Shown piece after piece: positions 49,069 to 56,698 of a DNA stretch of 64,000 nucleotides; the stretch's first letter is position 1, and the number at the start of each line of letters is the position of its first letter. The notes beneath the pieces are model-generated. The model saw only the letters and a list, made by a program, of their open reading frames with translations, was not told the origin of the DNA and searched no databases. The stretch is from assembly GCA_020636315.1 (NCBI GenBank), contig JACJYA010000008.1:186001-250000 (forward strand). The letters are read 5' to 3'. The translations under genes and the position numbers were made by a program. Origin of the DNA: Lewinellaceae bacterium. Its GTDB lineage: Bacteria > Bacteroidota > Bacteroidia > Chitinophagales > Saprospiraceae.

Positions 49069-51777
49069 TTGAGAGCAAAGTTACCAATTATAATTGTATC
49101 TATTATCTGGCCCCTGCTCAACCTGTCGGCCCAGGTGGATAGCGTACCTGCGCAGGATACGCTGCCGCCGGTTATGCCCGACAGCCTCCAGGTGGACTCG
49201 GTTGCCCCCGGAGCGGCCAGCCGCTCCGGGCAAATGCAACAGATCACTTTCTCCAAGGATTCTCTCGACGCTCCCGTGGAATACAACGCCTCGGATTCCA
49301 TGATCTACGACATCAGCGGGCAGAAGATCCACCTCTACGGCAACGCCACGGTCACTTACACGACCATTACCCTTAATGCAGCCCACATCGTTTTCGACTG
49401 GGCAACCAACATCGTAACGGCGGAAGGCATGCCGGACAGCCTGGGGCGCCCCGCCGGGCTGCCGGAATTCTCCGACGGCGACCAAAGCTTCGTCGCCGAC
49501 AGCATGCGCTACAATTTCCAGACCCGGAAAGGCGTCGTTTACGATGTGACAACGACGCAAAACGATGTTGTGGTACACAGCGCCCGCTCAAAATTTGTAA
49601 GTAACCCGGCCCAGGACAGTACGCAGAAGTCAAACGACGTCATTTTCAGCTCCGATGCCATCTTCACCACCTGCACCCATGAGAACCCGCACTTCGGCAT
49701 TCACAGCCGCAAGCAGAAGGTCGTGCCGAACAAGGTGGTGGTCGTAGGCCCTTCCAACCTGGAGATCATGGGCGTGCCCACGCCGTTGTGGCTGCCCTTC
49801 GGTTTTTTCCCTATTTCCTCCGGCCGGCGGACGGGGTTGCTCTTCCCCCGCGATTACCAGTATTCCCCCCAGTGGGGCTTCGGACTGGAAGGCATCGGAT
49901 GGTTTTTCCCCCTGGGGGAGCACTTCAACCTTTCCCTTACCACAAACCTCTATATCAAAGGCACCTGGGGGGTCAATGCCACTTCCCAATACCGCAAGCG
50001 CTACAAATACAACGGCAGTTTCGACCTGGGATATGATGTGCGGCGCCAGGAAGACGACGAAGGGAACATCAACCGGCCAAAGTCCTTTCGCTTCCGGTGG
50101 TCTCATCAGCAGGACCGCTCCGCTCACCCGACCAACACCTTCGGGGGCTCCATCAACATACAGACCAACAACTATCAGAGCCGCGTCTATAACGACGCCA
50201 GCCGGGTACTGCAGAACCAGCTGAACTCCAACCTTTCGTTCAGCAAGAACTGGCGGGACAAGCCGATCAACTTCAACGCCAGCCTCAGCCACAGCCAGAA
50301 CTCGGCAACGCGCAACGTAACCATCAACTTTCCGAACCTCAAGTTTCAGACCCAGGCGCTCTACCCTTTCAAGCGCAAGGAGCGCAGTGGTAAGGAAAAA
50401 TGGTATGAAACCATCACCATGCGCTATCAGGGGGACGCCCGCAACCGCTTCGAAGCGACCGATACCACCCTCTTCACCCAGCAAACCCTCGACAACGCCC
50501 AGTTCGGCGTTCAGCAATCCGTCAGTTCGGGCACCTCCTTCAAGCTGTTTCGCTACCTCAACCTCAACCCCAGCGTCAGCTATGACGAAGTGTGGTACCT
50601 CAAATCGCTGCGCAAGGATTTCATCCCAGAGCCGCGCATCGACACCATCTTCAACAACGGCGTGGAAACTTATGACACCCTGGCCTACGGCCGGATCGAA
50701 GAAAACATAGTCACCGGATTCGAATCTTTCCGGGAATTCAGCGCCAGCATCAGCCTCAACACCCAGCTGTTCGGCACCATGCAGTTCAAAAAGGGATGGC
50801 TTCGTGGCGTCCGTCATGTGATGAAACCCAGCATTTCCTTCGGATACACTCCCGATTACACCATTGGCGACCTGGGCTATTTCCGGACCGTAAGGGATTC
50901 CTCCACCGCCGATGGCATCAGAGAATACTCCATCTTTGACGGCGCCATCTTCGGCGGGCCGCCTACCGGGGGGCGGCAGATGGCTATGAGCTACAGCATC
51001 AACAACATCTTCGAGGCCAAGTATTTCTCCAAAAAGGACTCGACGGACAAGAAGCTCAAGCTTTTCGACAATATCGTCGTAAACGGCAACTACAACTTCG
51101 CCGCCGATTCCCTGAATTTCAGCCCGGTAAACATCAGCGGCACCACCCGCCTGGCCAAAGGGATGACCACGGTCGGCCTGCGCGCCCAGTTCGACCCCTA
51201 CGCCGTGGAAGAGGTCAACGGCCGGGCGGTCCGGGTCAATGAATTCGCCTGGAACCGGGACGGCAAGCTGCTGCGTTTCGTCAATGCGCAGGCGCGTTTC
51301 ACCACCAACATCACCGTGGGCAAGATCCGCGCCCTGTTTATGGGGGAAGAGGAGGAAGTAGTGGAAGACCCGCTGGAAGAAGAGGCCAAAAGGCTGGAGA
51401 AACCGGAAGAGACGGACTTCCTCAGCCTTTTCGAGAACTTCCGCATCAGCCACAACCTGGTCTTCGACTGGCAGGGCCTGCCCGACGGCCGCGACACCTT
51501 TAAGGTGGCCACCCACTCCATCAACTGCCAGGGCAGCATCGCCCTGACCGACAACTGGAACGTCAACATCGGCAACTTTGGCTACGACTTCGTCCGCAAG
51601 GGCATCACCTACCCTTCCGTGGGCTTCTCCCGCGACCTCCATTGCTGGGAAATGGGCATGAACTGGCAGCCTACACGGGGCACCTACAGCTTCTATATAC
51701 AGGTGCGGCCGGGTACGCTGGACTTCCTGAAGATCCCGTATAACCGGAATAATATTGATGCGCGAAGTGGGTTTTGA
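49069..51777 (+). CDS. lptD: LptD-type outer-membrane LPS assembly protein
   Basis: 902 residues from a TTG at 49069 (MRAKLPIIIVSIIWPLLNLS is a signal peptide). An N-terminal OstA/LptA-like beta-jellyroll (KIHLYGNATVTYTTITLNAA, FVADSMRYNFQTRKGVVYDV) is followed by the large barrel (GVPTPLWLPFGFFPISSGRR, YQYSPQWGFGLEGIGWFFPL, and later SVGFSRDLHCWEMGMNWQPT). It is the Bacteroidota form of LptD, which inserts LPS in the outer membrane. It diverges from the amidase-MCE genes. No LptE is adjacent. A single Cys pair is present at most, so the disulfide pattern of E. coli LptD is not conserved. Confidence 0.88.
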   Translation: MRAKLPIIIVSIIWPLLNLSAQVDSVPAQDTLPPVMPDSLQVDSVAPGAASRSGQMQQITFSKDSLDAPVEYNASDSMIYDISGQKIHLYGNATVTYTTITLNAAHIVFDWATNIVTAEGMPDSLGRPAGLPEFSDGDQSFVADSMRYNFQTRKGVVYDVTTTQNDVVVHSARSKFVSNPAQDSTQKSNDVIFSSDAIFTTCTHENPHFGIHSRKQKVVPNKVVVVGPSNLEIMGVPTPLWLPFGFFPISSGRRTGLLFPRDYQYSPQWGFGLEGIGWFFPLGEHFNLSLTTNLYIKGTWGVNATSQYRKRYKYNGSFDLGYDVRRQEDDEGNINRPKSFRFRWSHQQDRSAHPTNTFGGSINIQTNNYQSRVYNDASRVLQNQLNSNLSFSKNWRDKPINFNASLSHSQNSATRNVTINFPNLKFQTQALYPFKRKERSGKEKWYETITMRYQGDARNRFEATDTTLFTQQTLDNAQFGVQQSVSSGTSFKLFRYLNLNPSVSYDEVWYLKSLRKDFIPEPRIDTIFNNGVETYDTLAYGRIEENIVTGFESFREFSASISLNTQLFGTMQFKKGWLRGVRHVMKPSISFGYTPDYTIGDLGYFRTVRDSSTADGIREYSIFDGAIFGGPPTGGRQMAMSYSINNIFEAKYFSKKDSTDKKLKLFDNIVVNGNYNFAADSLNFSPVNISGTTRLAKGMTTVGLRAQFDPYAVEEVNGRAVRVNEFAWNRDGKLLRFVNAQARFTTNITVGKIRALFMGEEEEVVEDPLEEEAKRLEKPEETDFLSLFENFRISHNLVFDWQGLPDGRDTFKVATHSINCQGSIALTDNWNVNIGNFGYDFVRKGITYPSVGFSRDLHCWEMGMNWQPTRGTYSFYIQVRPGTLDFLKIPYNRNNIDARSGF

Positions 51778-51945
51778 CAGCCAGGGGTGGGTGGCGTTTC
51801 TCTCTACGGGCTGGAGGGTGGTTGATTGAGTTGATTGTTTCTTAATGCGGGCTGGTTGGTGGTTATTGGTTGCTCGTTTCTTTCGAGCCGGGTGAAACAT
51901 ACACAAATCCAAACAATCTGAAACTATTATCCTCTTATAAATCGT

Positions 51946-51953
51946 TATATTTG
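51946..51953 (+). promoter_or_regulatory. Candidate -7 box for the HNH-linked small gene
   Basis: TATATTTG, 40 nt before the ATG at 51994, matches TAnnTTTG exactly and is identical to the boxes at 9836 and 52607. Confidence 0.4.
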
Positions 51954-51993
51954 TCGTACTTGGCCAAGCCGTTAAAATCACGAAATATTTAAC

Positions 51994-52224
51994 ATGGAAG
52001 CTGCTTATCAGGATATTATCGACTGGCTAGCTAAGCTAAACCCTGAGGAAGTAATTGCCTATTCTCCAAGTAAAGAGACCCTGGAAAGGGTCCAGAAGTT
52101 ACTTTTGAAGCAAAGTGCAGACACCTTATCCACTGAAGAAAAAGAAGAACTTCAGTATTATGTTTACCTTGAAAACCTGCTTGGCCTGGCTAAGGCCAGG
52201 GCTCATCAACTGCTACGAGCGTGA
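51994..52224 (+). CDS. Small protein paired with an HNH nuclease gene
   Basis: 76 residues, acidic and helical (DIIDWLAKLNPEEVIAYSPS, EEKEELQYYVYLENLLGLAK). I do not recognise a family name. Its TGA overlaps the GTG of the next gene (GTGA at 52221-52224), so the two are translated together. Similar small genes precede HNH nuclease genes in other bacteria, so a partner or inhibitor role is possible but unproven. Confidence 0.65.
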   Translation: MEAAYQDIIDWLAKLNPEEVIAYSPSKETLERVQKLLLKQSADTLSTEEKEELQYYVYLENLLGLAKARAHQLLRA

Positions 52225-52572
52225 GCGAGTATATTCCCGAAAGGATCCGCTCTTTGGCCAAGGAGCGCGCAAAGGGTTGTTGCGAATATTGCTTAATCCA
52301 TGAAAGCGACCTTATCTTCAGCGGCCAGATCGACCACATTATTAGCTTAAAACACTTTGGAAAACGGAGCTTGACAACCTTGCCTACAGCTGCCTTATCT
52401 GTAATGTTAATAAAGGGACAGATGTCGCCACCTATTTACACGAAGAAGAAGAGTATGTTCCATTTTTAACCCACGGCGCCATGAATGGGTTAATCATTTT
52501 TCTTATGAGAAAGGATGGATCAATGGCCATAGATTAGAGCTTCGAAAAGCTAAGAAAAACCCAGCGTTTTAA
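52221..52572 (+). pseudogene. HNH endonuclease gene broken by two frameshifts
   Basis: From the GTG at 52221: MSEYIPERIRSLAKERAKGC, then CEYCLIHESDLIFSGQIDHI (first CxxC and the HNH histidine). The frame is lost at the A4 run at 52361-52364; one more A restores KTELDNLAYSCLICNVNKG, with the second CxxC. A second loss lies at the T5 run at 52463-52467; one more T restores FNPRRHEWVNHFSYEKGWIN and a stop at 52570-52572. The repaired protein is about 117 residues, a single HNH nuclease of the type found near small partner genes. As written it ends after 82 residues. Confidence 0.75.
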
Positions 52573-52606
52573 AATACCTGCTCCTACTGAGGACCTGTGA
52601 TTTCAC

Positions 52607-52614
52607 TATATTTG
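52607..52614 (+). promoter_or_regulatory. Candidate -7 box for the DUF433 gene
   Basis: TATATTTG, 16 nt before the ATG at 52631. Matches TAnnTTTG exactly. Confidence 0.4.
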
Positions 52615-52630
52615 TTAAAAGCAAAAAATC

Positions 52631-52879
52631 ATGGAACTTAGGCATCCCCAATTTCAGCGCATCACCATCAATCCAGAAGTTTGTTTTGGAAAGCCCTGTA
52701 TTCGGGGACTGCGTTTTCCGGTTTCTACCCTTTTGGGATATCTGGCAAGCGGGATGACGATCGAAGAAATCCTTACCGATTTCCCTTTCCTGGAAAAAGA
52801 AGATATTTTCGAGGGGCTTGCATTTGCCGCTACTGCTCTGGAAGATAAGTTCATCCCGCTAAAGGGACACCGGGTATGA
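52631..52879 (+). CDS. DUF433 antitoxin-like protein
   Basis: 82 residues: RITINPEVCFGKPCIRGLRF, PVSTLLGYLASGMTIEEILT, DFPFLEKEDIFEGLAFAATA match DUF433, a small helix-turn-helix protein that is usually the antitoxin of a DUF5615/PIN-like toxin. An overlapping ATG (52876, ATGA) starts a 16-residue frame that begins MKLLSFTHS, which looks like the cut-off start of such a toxin gene. The partner is therefore missing. Confidence 0.85.
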   Translation: MELRHPQFQRITINPEVCFGKPCIRGLRFPVSTLLGYLASGMTIEEILTDFPFLEKEDIFEGLAFAATALEDKFIPLKGHRV

Positions 52880-52913
52880 AGCTTCTTTCCTTTACCCATT
52901 CAATAAAGAAAAA

Positions 52914-52935
52914 CGGGCCACTTTAAAGTGGCCCG
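52914..52935. terminator. 22-bp perfect palindrome between convergent genes
   Basis: CGGGCCACTTT and AAAGTGGCCCG are exact complements with no loop. It lies between DUF433 and the giant protein gene and may end both. The pgeF 3' end contains nearly the same palindrome. Confidence 0.65.
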
Positions 52936-52979
52936 TCCGAAACGCAAAGATCCTGATTGTATTAGCGAGAAGCTTATTC

Positions 52980-55900
52980 CTAATCCTTCACGACCAGTTT
53001 ATGCACCCGGGTATCGCCCGTCCGGATACTCAGGATGTAGGTGCCTGCGGGCAACCCCTGCAGCGATATCCGCCGGTTCTCCTCCTTCGGTACGTTGAGT
53101 TCTTTGCCGTCCAGCGTCAGCAGAGTAAGCTGCTCGGGCTGATAGCCGTATTTGGAGGCAACTGTTACCCAATCCGTCGTGGGGTTGGGGAATACGGAGA
53201 AGACCCCATCGGCCTCGGCCGGCGGCTCTTCATCTTTATTCTTCAGTTTGAACCGTACGGAACGGCCCTTCAGCGGGATGCGGCCTTCCCCGACGCTGAG
53301 CGCCAGGACGTTCTCGATCGACACTTCCGTATCCGTATCCGGTTTCAGGCCGGCGATGTCATCAATGATGCCGATCAGGAAAGCGATGGGGCCGTAACCC
53401 GATACGTTGTTCTGGTCGGTGCGGGTAATGGCCATCTCGATACGCCCTTCGGCGGCGTAAGTCCGGTCGATGGAAATGGTGTTGACGCCCGGCTCTCCAA
53501 ACCAGGTTACGGGATAGATGATATCCAGGCTGCCGGCATCGATCACTTCAGGGTCATACACTATCGTAAAGGCCACCCCATAGACATCTTGTATCGGCAG
53601 ATCTTCCGTACCCACAACGATCGGAATGTTGAAGGACGAACCTGCCGGCATCTGCCCCGGGAAGCCCAGATAGGCAGGCGGGTCCGTATCCGTGCCGGGC
53701 AGGGAAGGCACAGCAGCCAGCGGGCCATGGGTCAGGCCGTAGTTCTGCTCCAGCACCTGCCGGTCGGCGTTATCCACTACCCCGTCGCCATTGCAGTCGG
53801 CGTGCTTGTAGTTTGTACCGTCGGCAAACGCCTGAGGCCAGTCGGAAGCCGTGACGCCTACCCAGTTGGCGCCGTCCTCAAAGCGGGGCGTTCCCTGGTA
53901 GCCGTAGGCGATGCCCAGGTTCAGCAGGTCGAAGTGATGGGCGATGTTGTCGGCATTGGCGTCGCCGGGCCATACTTCCTGTTCTTGCGGCGGAACGTCG
54001 AAACACACATCGTCTATAGTCAGGCTACTTCCTCCGATGACAAAGGCCTCGACGGTTCCCGTCAATTCGACGTGCCAGATGTTACCGTTGTCGGAAGGAT
54101 TGCTGGCCGAAACGGCCACATTGCCCAGCATATCCGGCAATCCGGAAATATCTCCCCGGTAATCCTGCCCGTTCACAACGAGGATGATCTCCCGGGCCTG
54201 CCCCTGGCAGAAAGCCAGGTCGAAACCGACGGTTGTCGGCAAATCGGGCAGTTCGGCAAAATTGAAACGCAGCGCTCCTCCAAAGGAAAGGGCAGCGTCA
54301 TCATCCCCGAAACTACAGTTGTCAAAATCGAAGGCATAAACGCCGGAGAAGAAATTGGCGGCGCCGTTCAGCTCAATGGCGCGGGCGGTGACGACAACGC
54401 CGTCTTCCCTGTACTCCATCTCCCCGGGCTGGCCGTAGTTGGCCAGGGTGTCACTCGGCGAGCCGTCGTAAACATCAAAACTGACACAGTCATCCGCAAC
54501 ATCTGTCGGTTGATTGAAGCAGAGGTTGTCCACGAACATCCAACGGCCCCCGATCAGCAGGTGCTCTATCGGCCCGCTCAGCGTTATCCGCCCCTGGGTA
54601 AGAGAATTGGCCAATGGAACATACTCTATGGAAATCCCGCCCGGCAGTTCATCCGGAAGATCGGCAAGGGAACCTGTGTATAGCTCTCCGTTGGCGCCGA
54701 GGACGATCTGCGGGATGGCGTTGGGAGTATTGCAGAAGGTGACATCGAAGGAAACGGTAGTGGGAACCGCTGAAAGCTGGCTGAAATCCATTTCAATGCC
54801 ACCGTTCAGATACAGGCTGCCGTCAGCCGCATCAGAATTACAACCGGAGAAGGATGAACCGACCACCCACTCAAAGTAATTGGTGTTGTTCACCAGAGGG
54901 ATGGCCACCGCATCGAAGATCACGCCATCTTCATCATAGATGGAATCCATGGGCATCCCAACGGCCAGGTTAACCGTATCGTTCGGGGCAGTTTCAAATT
55001 CGTCGAACGTGATGCATTCCTGCGGATCGTCATTGCAATCAAAGGCGGTGAACTCCGTAAAGCTGCGGCAGTCCGGGTTGTGCACATCGGCAACGATGAG
55101 CTCGTAAACCGCCGCTCCGGTAGGTGCAACAGGCCCGACGATGACCGGGAAAGGCATGGTATAACTGAAGGAACCATAGTCCTGCCCGTTACCGAATACC
55201 CGGAAGCCGTCGCTGTTGACATTCTCAAAGTTGAAGGAAAGGCGCACGTAGTAATTGCCGGCGTCATCACAGTGGTCGAATTCGGCATGGACATCCCAGA
55301 TGTGGCATCCATTCGTACAATCCGGTTCCTGAAACTCAACCGCTGCGCAGCAATCCGGATTGTCGTTGATGCACACCTTCAGAAAGCCGATGCCGTTGGT
55401 GGAGGGCTGTATTCCTTCGATTACAACAGGCCGTTCGTCCAGACTGTAATAATTGATCAGGACTCCGTTACGGCCATAGACTTCGAAAAAGGCATTGCCC
55501 GGATTGTCCACATCAAAATTGAGCATTACATTGTAGGTACCATCGTTATTGCACCCCAGCGGATCGGCATGCAGGTTGTAAATATCGCAAACCGTTCCGC
55601 AATCGACCGGCCCCACCTCGGCGTACCCGTAACAGGCCGGGTTCTCGATGTCCAGGATGAGCAGGTCATAAACCGTAACGCCATCTCCATCGAACGGCCC
55701 GAGAGTAACGAAGGGCTCATTGTAGGAGAAAGGCCCTTTGATCTCCCCGTCGGCGAAGATATAGTATCCCAGGCTCCCCGGGTTATTGACATTTACTTCT
55801 ACATCGATAAGGAACTGGCCGCCGTCACAGCTGTGGGGTTCGGCAACCACGTTGGTGAATATGCAACCGCCGTTGCCGCAGTTGGGTGTGATAAAAGTAA

Positions 55901-56429
55901 CCGATTGCCCGCAATCGGTGCCGGGAATGGTAACGTGCACCGTGCGCGGCTCCCCGTTGCCGAAGAACGGCCCGATCTCCACCGGAAGATCCGCAAAGGA
56001 GAATTCTTCCACATAATTTTCCGATTCAACCACAAAGAGGATATCAATTGCCGGCCCCGGAGTAGTGATATCCAGCATGGCCGTAAAGGTGCCGTCATCC
56101 CGGCAGTCGTTTGGAGTAATGGTAAGGCCGCCCAACCCGGGGCAGGGGCAATCCACCGGAAAATCAATGGAAGTGCAGCAATCCGGCTGATTGAGGAAGC
56201 AGATGTGCAACAGCTCCTGCCCCCCATCCGGCGCCGGCCAGCCGGAGATCTGCAGCAAAGGAGCATTCAGTACGCCGTAAGTGAGCGTATCGGTATAGCC
56301 GGTAACCTCGGATTGCACAAGGAGCACATCGCCGAACTGGGCATTTTCAATATCTATTGGAATGTTATAGGTGCCATCATCGTTACAGCCTGCACTGGCA
56401 ATGACCGTGTTACCTGTCCCAGGACGCAC
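52980..56429 (-). CDS. Giant modular T9SS protein, C-terminal part
   Basis: 1149 residues in one frame. It carries five small cysteine-bearing modules of about 90 residues (e.g. CDIYNLHADPLGCNNDGTYN), then two larger beta-rich modules (CITFDEFETAPNDTVN.., CVSFDVYDGSPSDTLA..) that end in VDNLCFNQP and IDDVCFDVPP. A dockerin-like calcium loop region follows (GDANADNIAHHFDLLNLGIA, HADCNGDGVVDNADRQVLEQ), then a cohesin-like segment and a T9SS sorting domain (VFPNPTTDWVTVASKYG, GLPAGTYILSIRTGD, HKLVVKD). The first residues up to about 52 are where frame was regained; the apparent start codon is not real. It is the C-terminal half of the gene that begins at 59482. Confidence 0.8.
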   Translation of the reverse strand: MRPGTGNTVIASAGCNDDGTYNIPIDIENAQFGDVLLVQSEVTGYTDTLTYGVLNAPLLQISGWPAPDGGQELLHICFLNQPDCCTSIDFPVDCPCPGLGGLTITPNDCRDDGTFTAMLDITTPGPAIDILFVVESENYVEEFSFADLPVEIGPFFGNGEPRTVHVTIPGTDCGQSVTFITPNCGNGGCIFTNVVAEPHSCDGGQFLIDVEVNVNNPGSLGYYIFADGEIKGPFSYNEPFVTLGPFDGDGVTVYDLLILDIENPACYGYAEVGPVDCGTVCDIYNLHADPLGCNNDGTYNVMLNFDVDNPGNAFFEVYGRNGVLINYYSLDERPVVIEGIQPSTNGIGFLKVCINDNPDCCAAVEFQEPDCTNGCHIWDVHAEFDHCDDAGNYYVRLSFNFENVNSDGFRVFGNGQDYGSFSYTMPFPVIVGPVAPTGAAVYELIVADVHNPDCRSFTEFTAFDCNDDPQECITFDEFETAPNDTVNLAVGMPMDSIYDEDGVIFDAVAIPLVNNTNYFEWVVGSSFSGCNSDAADGSLYLNGGIEMDFSQLSAVPTTVSFDVTFCNTPNAIPQIVLGANGELYTGSLADLPDELPGGISIEYVPLANSLTQGRITLSGPIEHLLIGGRWMFVDNLCFNQPTDVADDCVSFDVYDGSPSDTLANYGQPGEMEYREDGVVVTARAIELNGAANFFSGVYAFDFDNCSFGDDDAALSFGGALRFNFAELPDLPTTVGFDLAFCQGQAREIILVVNGQDYRGDISGLPDMLGNVAVSASNPSDNGNIWHVELTGTVEAFVIGGSSLTIDDVCFDVPPQEQEVWPGDANADNIAHHFDLLNLGIAYGYQGTPRFEDGANWVGVTASDWPQAFADGTNYKHADCNGDGVVDNADRQVLEQNYGLTHGPLAAVPSLPGTDTDPPAYLGFPGQMPAGSSFNIPIVVGTEDLPIQDVYGVAFTIVYDPEVIDAGSLDIIYPVTWFGEPGVNTISIDRTYAAEGRIEMAITRTDQNNVSGYGPIAFLIGIIDDIAGLKPDTDTEVSIENVLALSVGEGRIPLKGRSVRFKLKNKDEEPPAEADGVFSVFPNPTTDWVTVASKYGYQPEQLTLLTLDGKELNVPKEENRRISLQGLPAGTYILSIRTGDTRVHKLVVKD

Positions 56430-56698
56430 CCGTCGATACAGTCAGGCGTGAGGAAAGTGCCATAGACGCCGCAGTTGCCGGATGTTTCCGTAAGCCAGTA
56501 AATGAATCTGCTCGCCCAGCCCGGGGATGGGTACCCAGCGTCACCGGCAATTGACTGTAGAGAAACTCTCTCCCAAGCCATTGGACAGGTCCAGCCGGAA
56601 AGTATCGCTGAAGAGCCCCTGAGCGTCAAAATCGAGGACAAAGAAAAAGGTATTGTCGTCATTGCAGTCCTGCGGATCCAGGTGTGATGTTGGTTACT
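56430..56698 (-). other. Segment with several frameshifts inside the giant gene
   Basis: Between the two long frames the sequence keeps coding character but changes frame at least three times. Recognisable pieces, in order on the minus strand: CEVTNITPGSAG, then DCNDDNTFFFVLDFDAQGLF, then a piece with IPGLGEQ, then YWLTETSGNCGVYGTFLTPD. Together they would make one more small module, so the gap is a disrupted part of the gene rather than true intergenic sequence. Confidence 0.65.

Noticed and set aside
49630..51981. 783-residue ORF antisense to lptD
   Set aside because: Long antisense frames are expected in G/C-rich coding sequence; no signal peptide, domain or promoter found.
53001..54683. 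560-residue plus-strand ORF over the giant protein gene
   Set aside because: Shadow frame; no motif, opposite a gene with clear T9SS domain.
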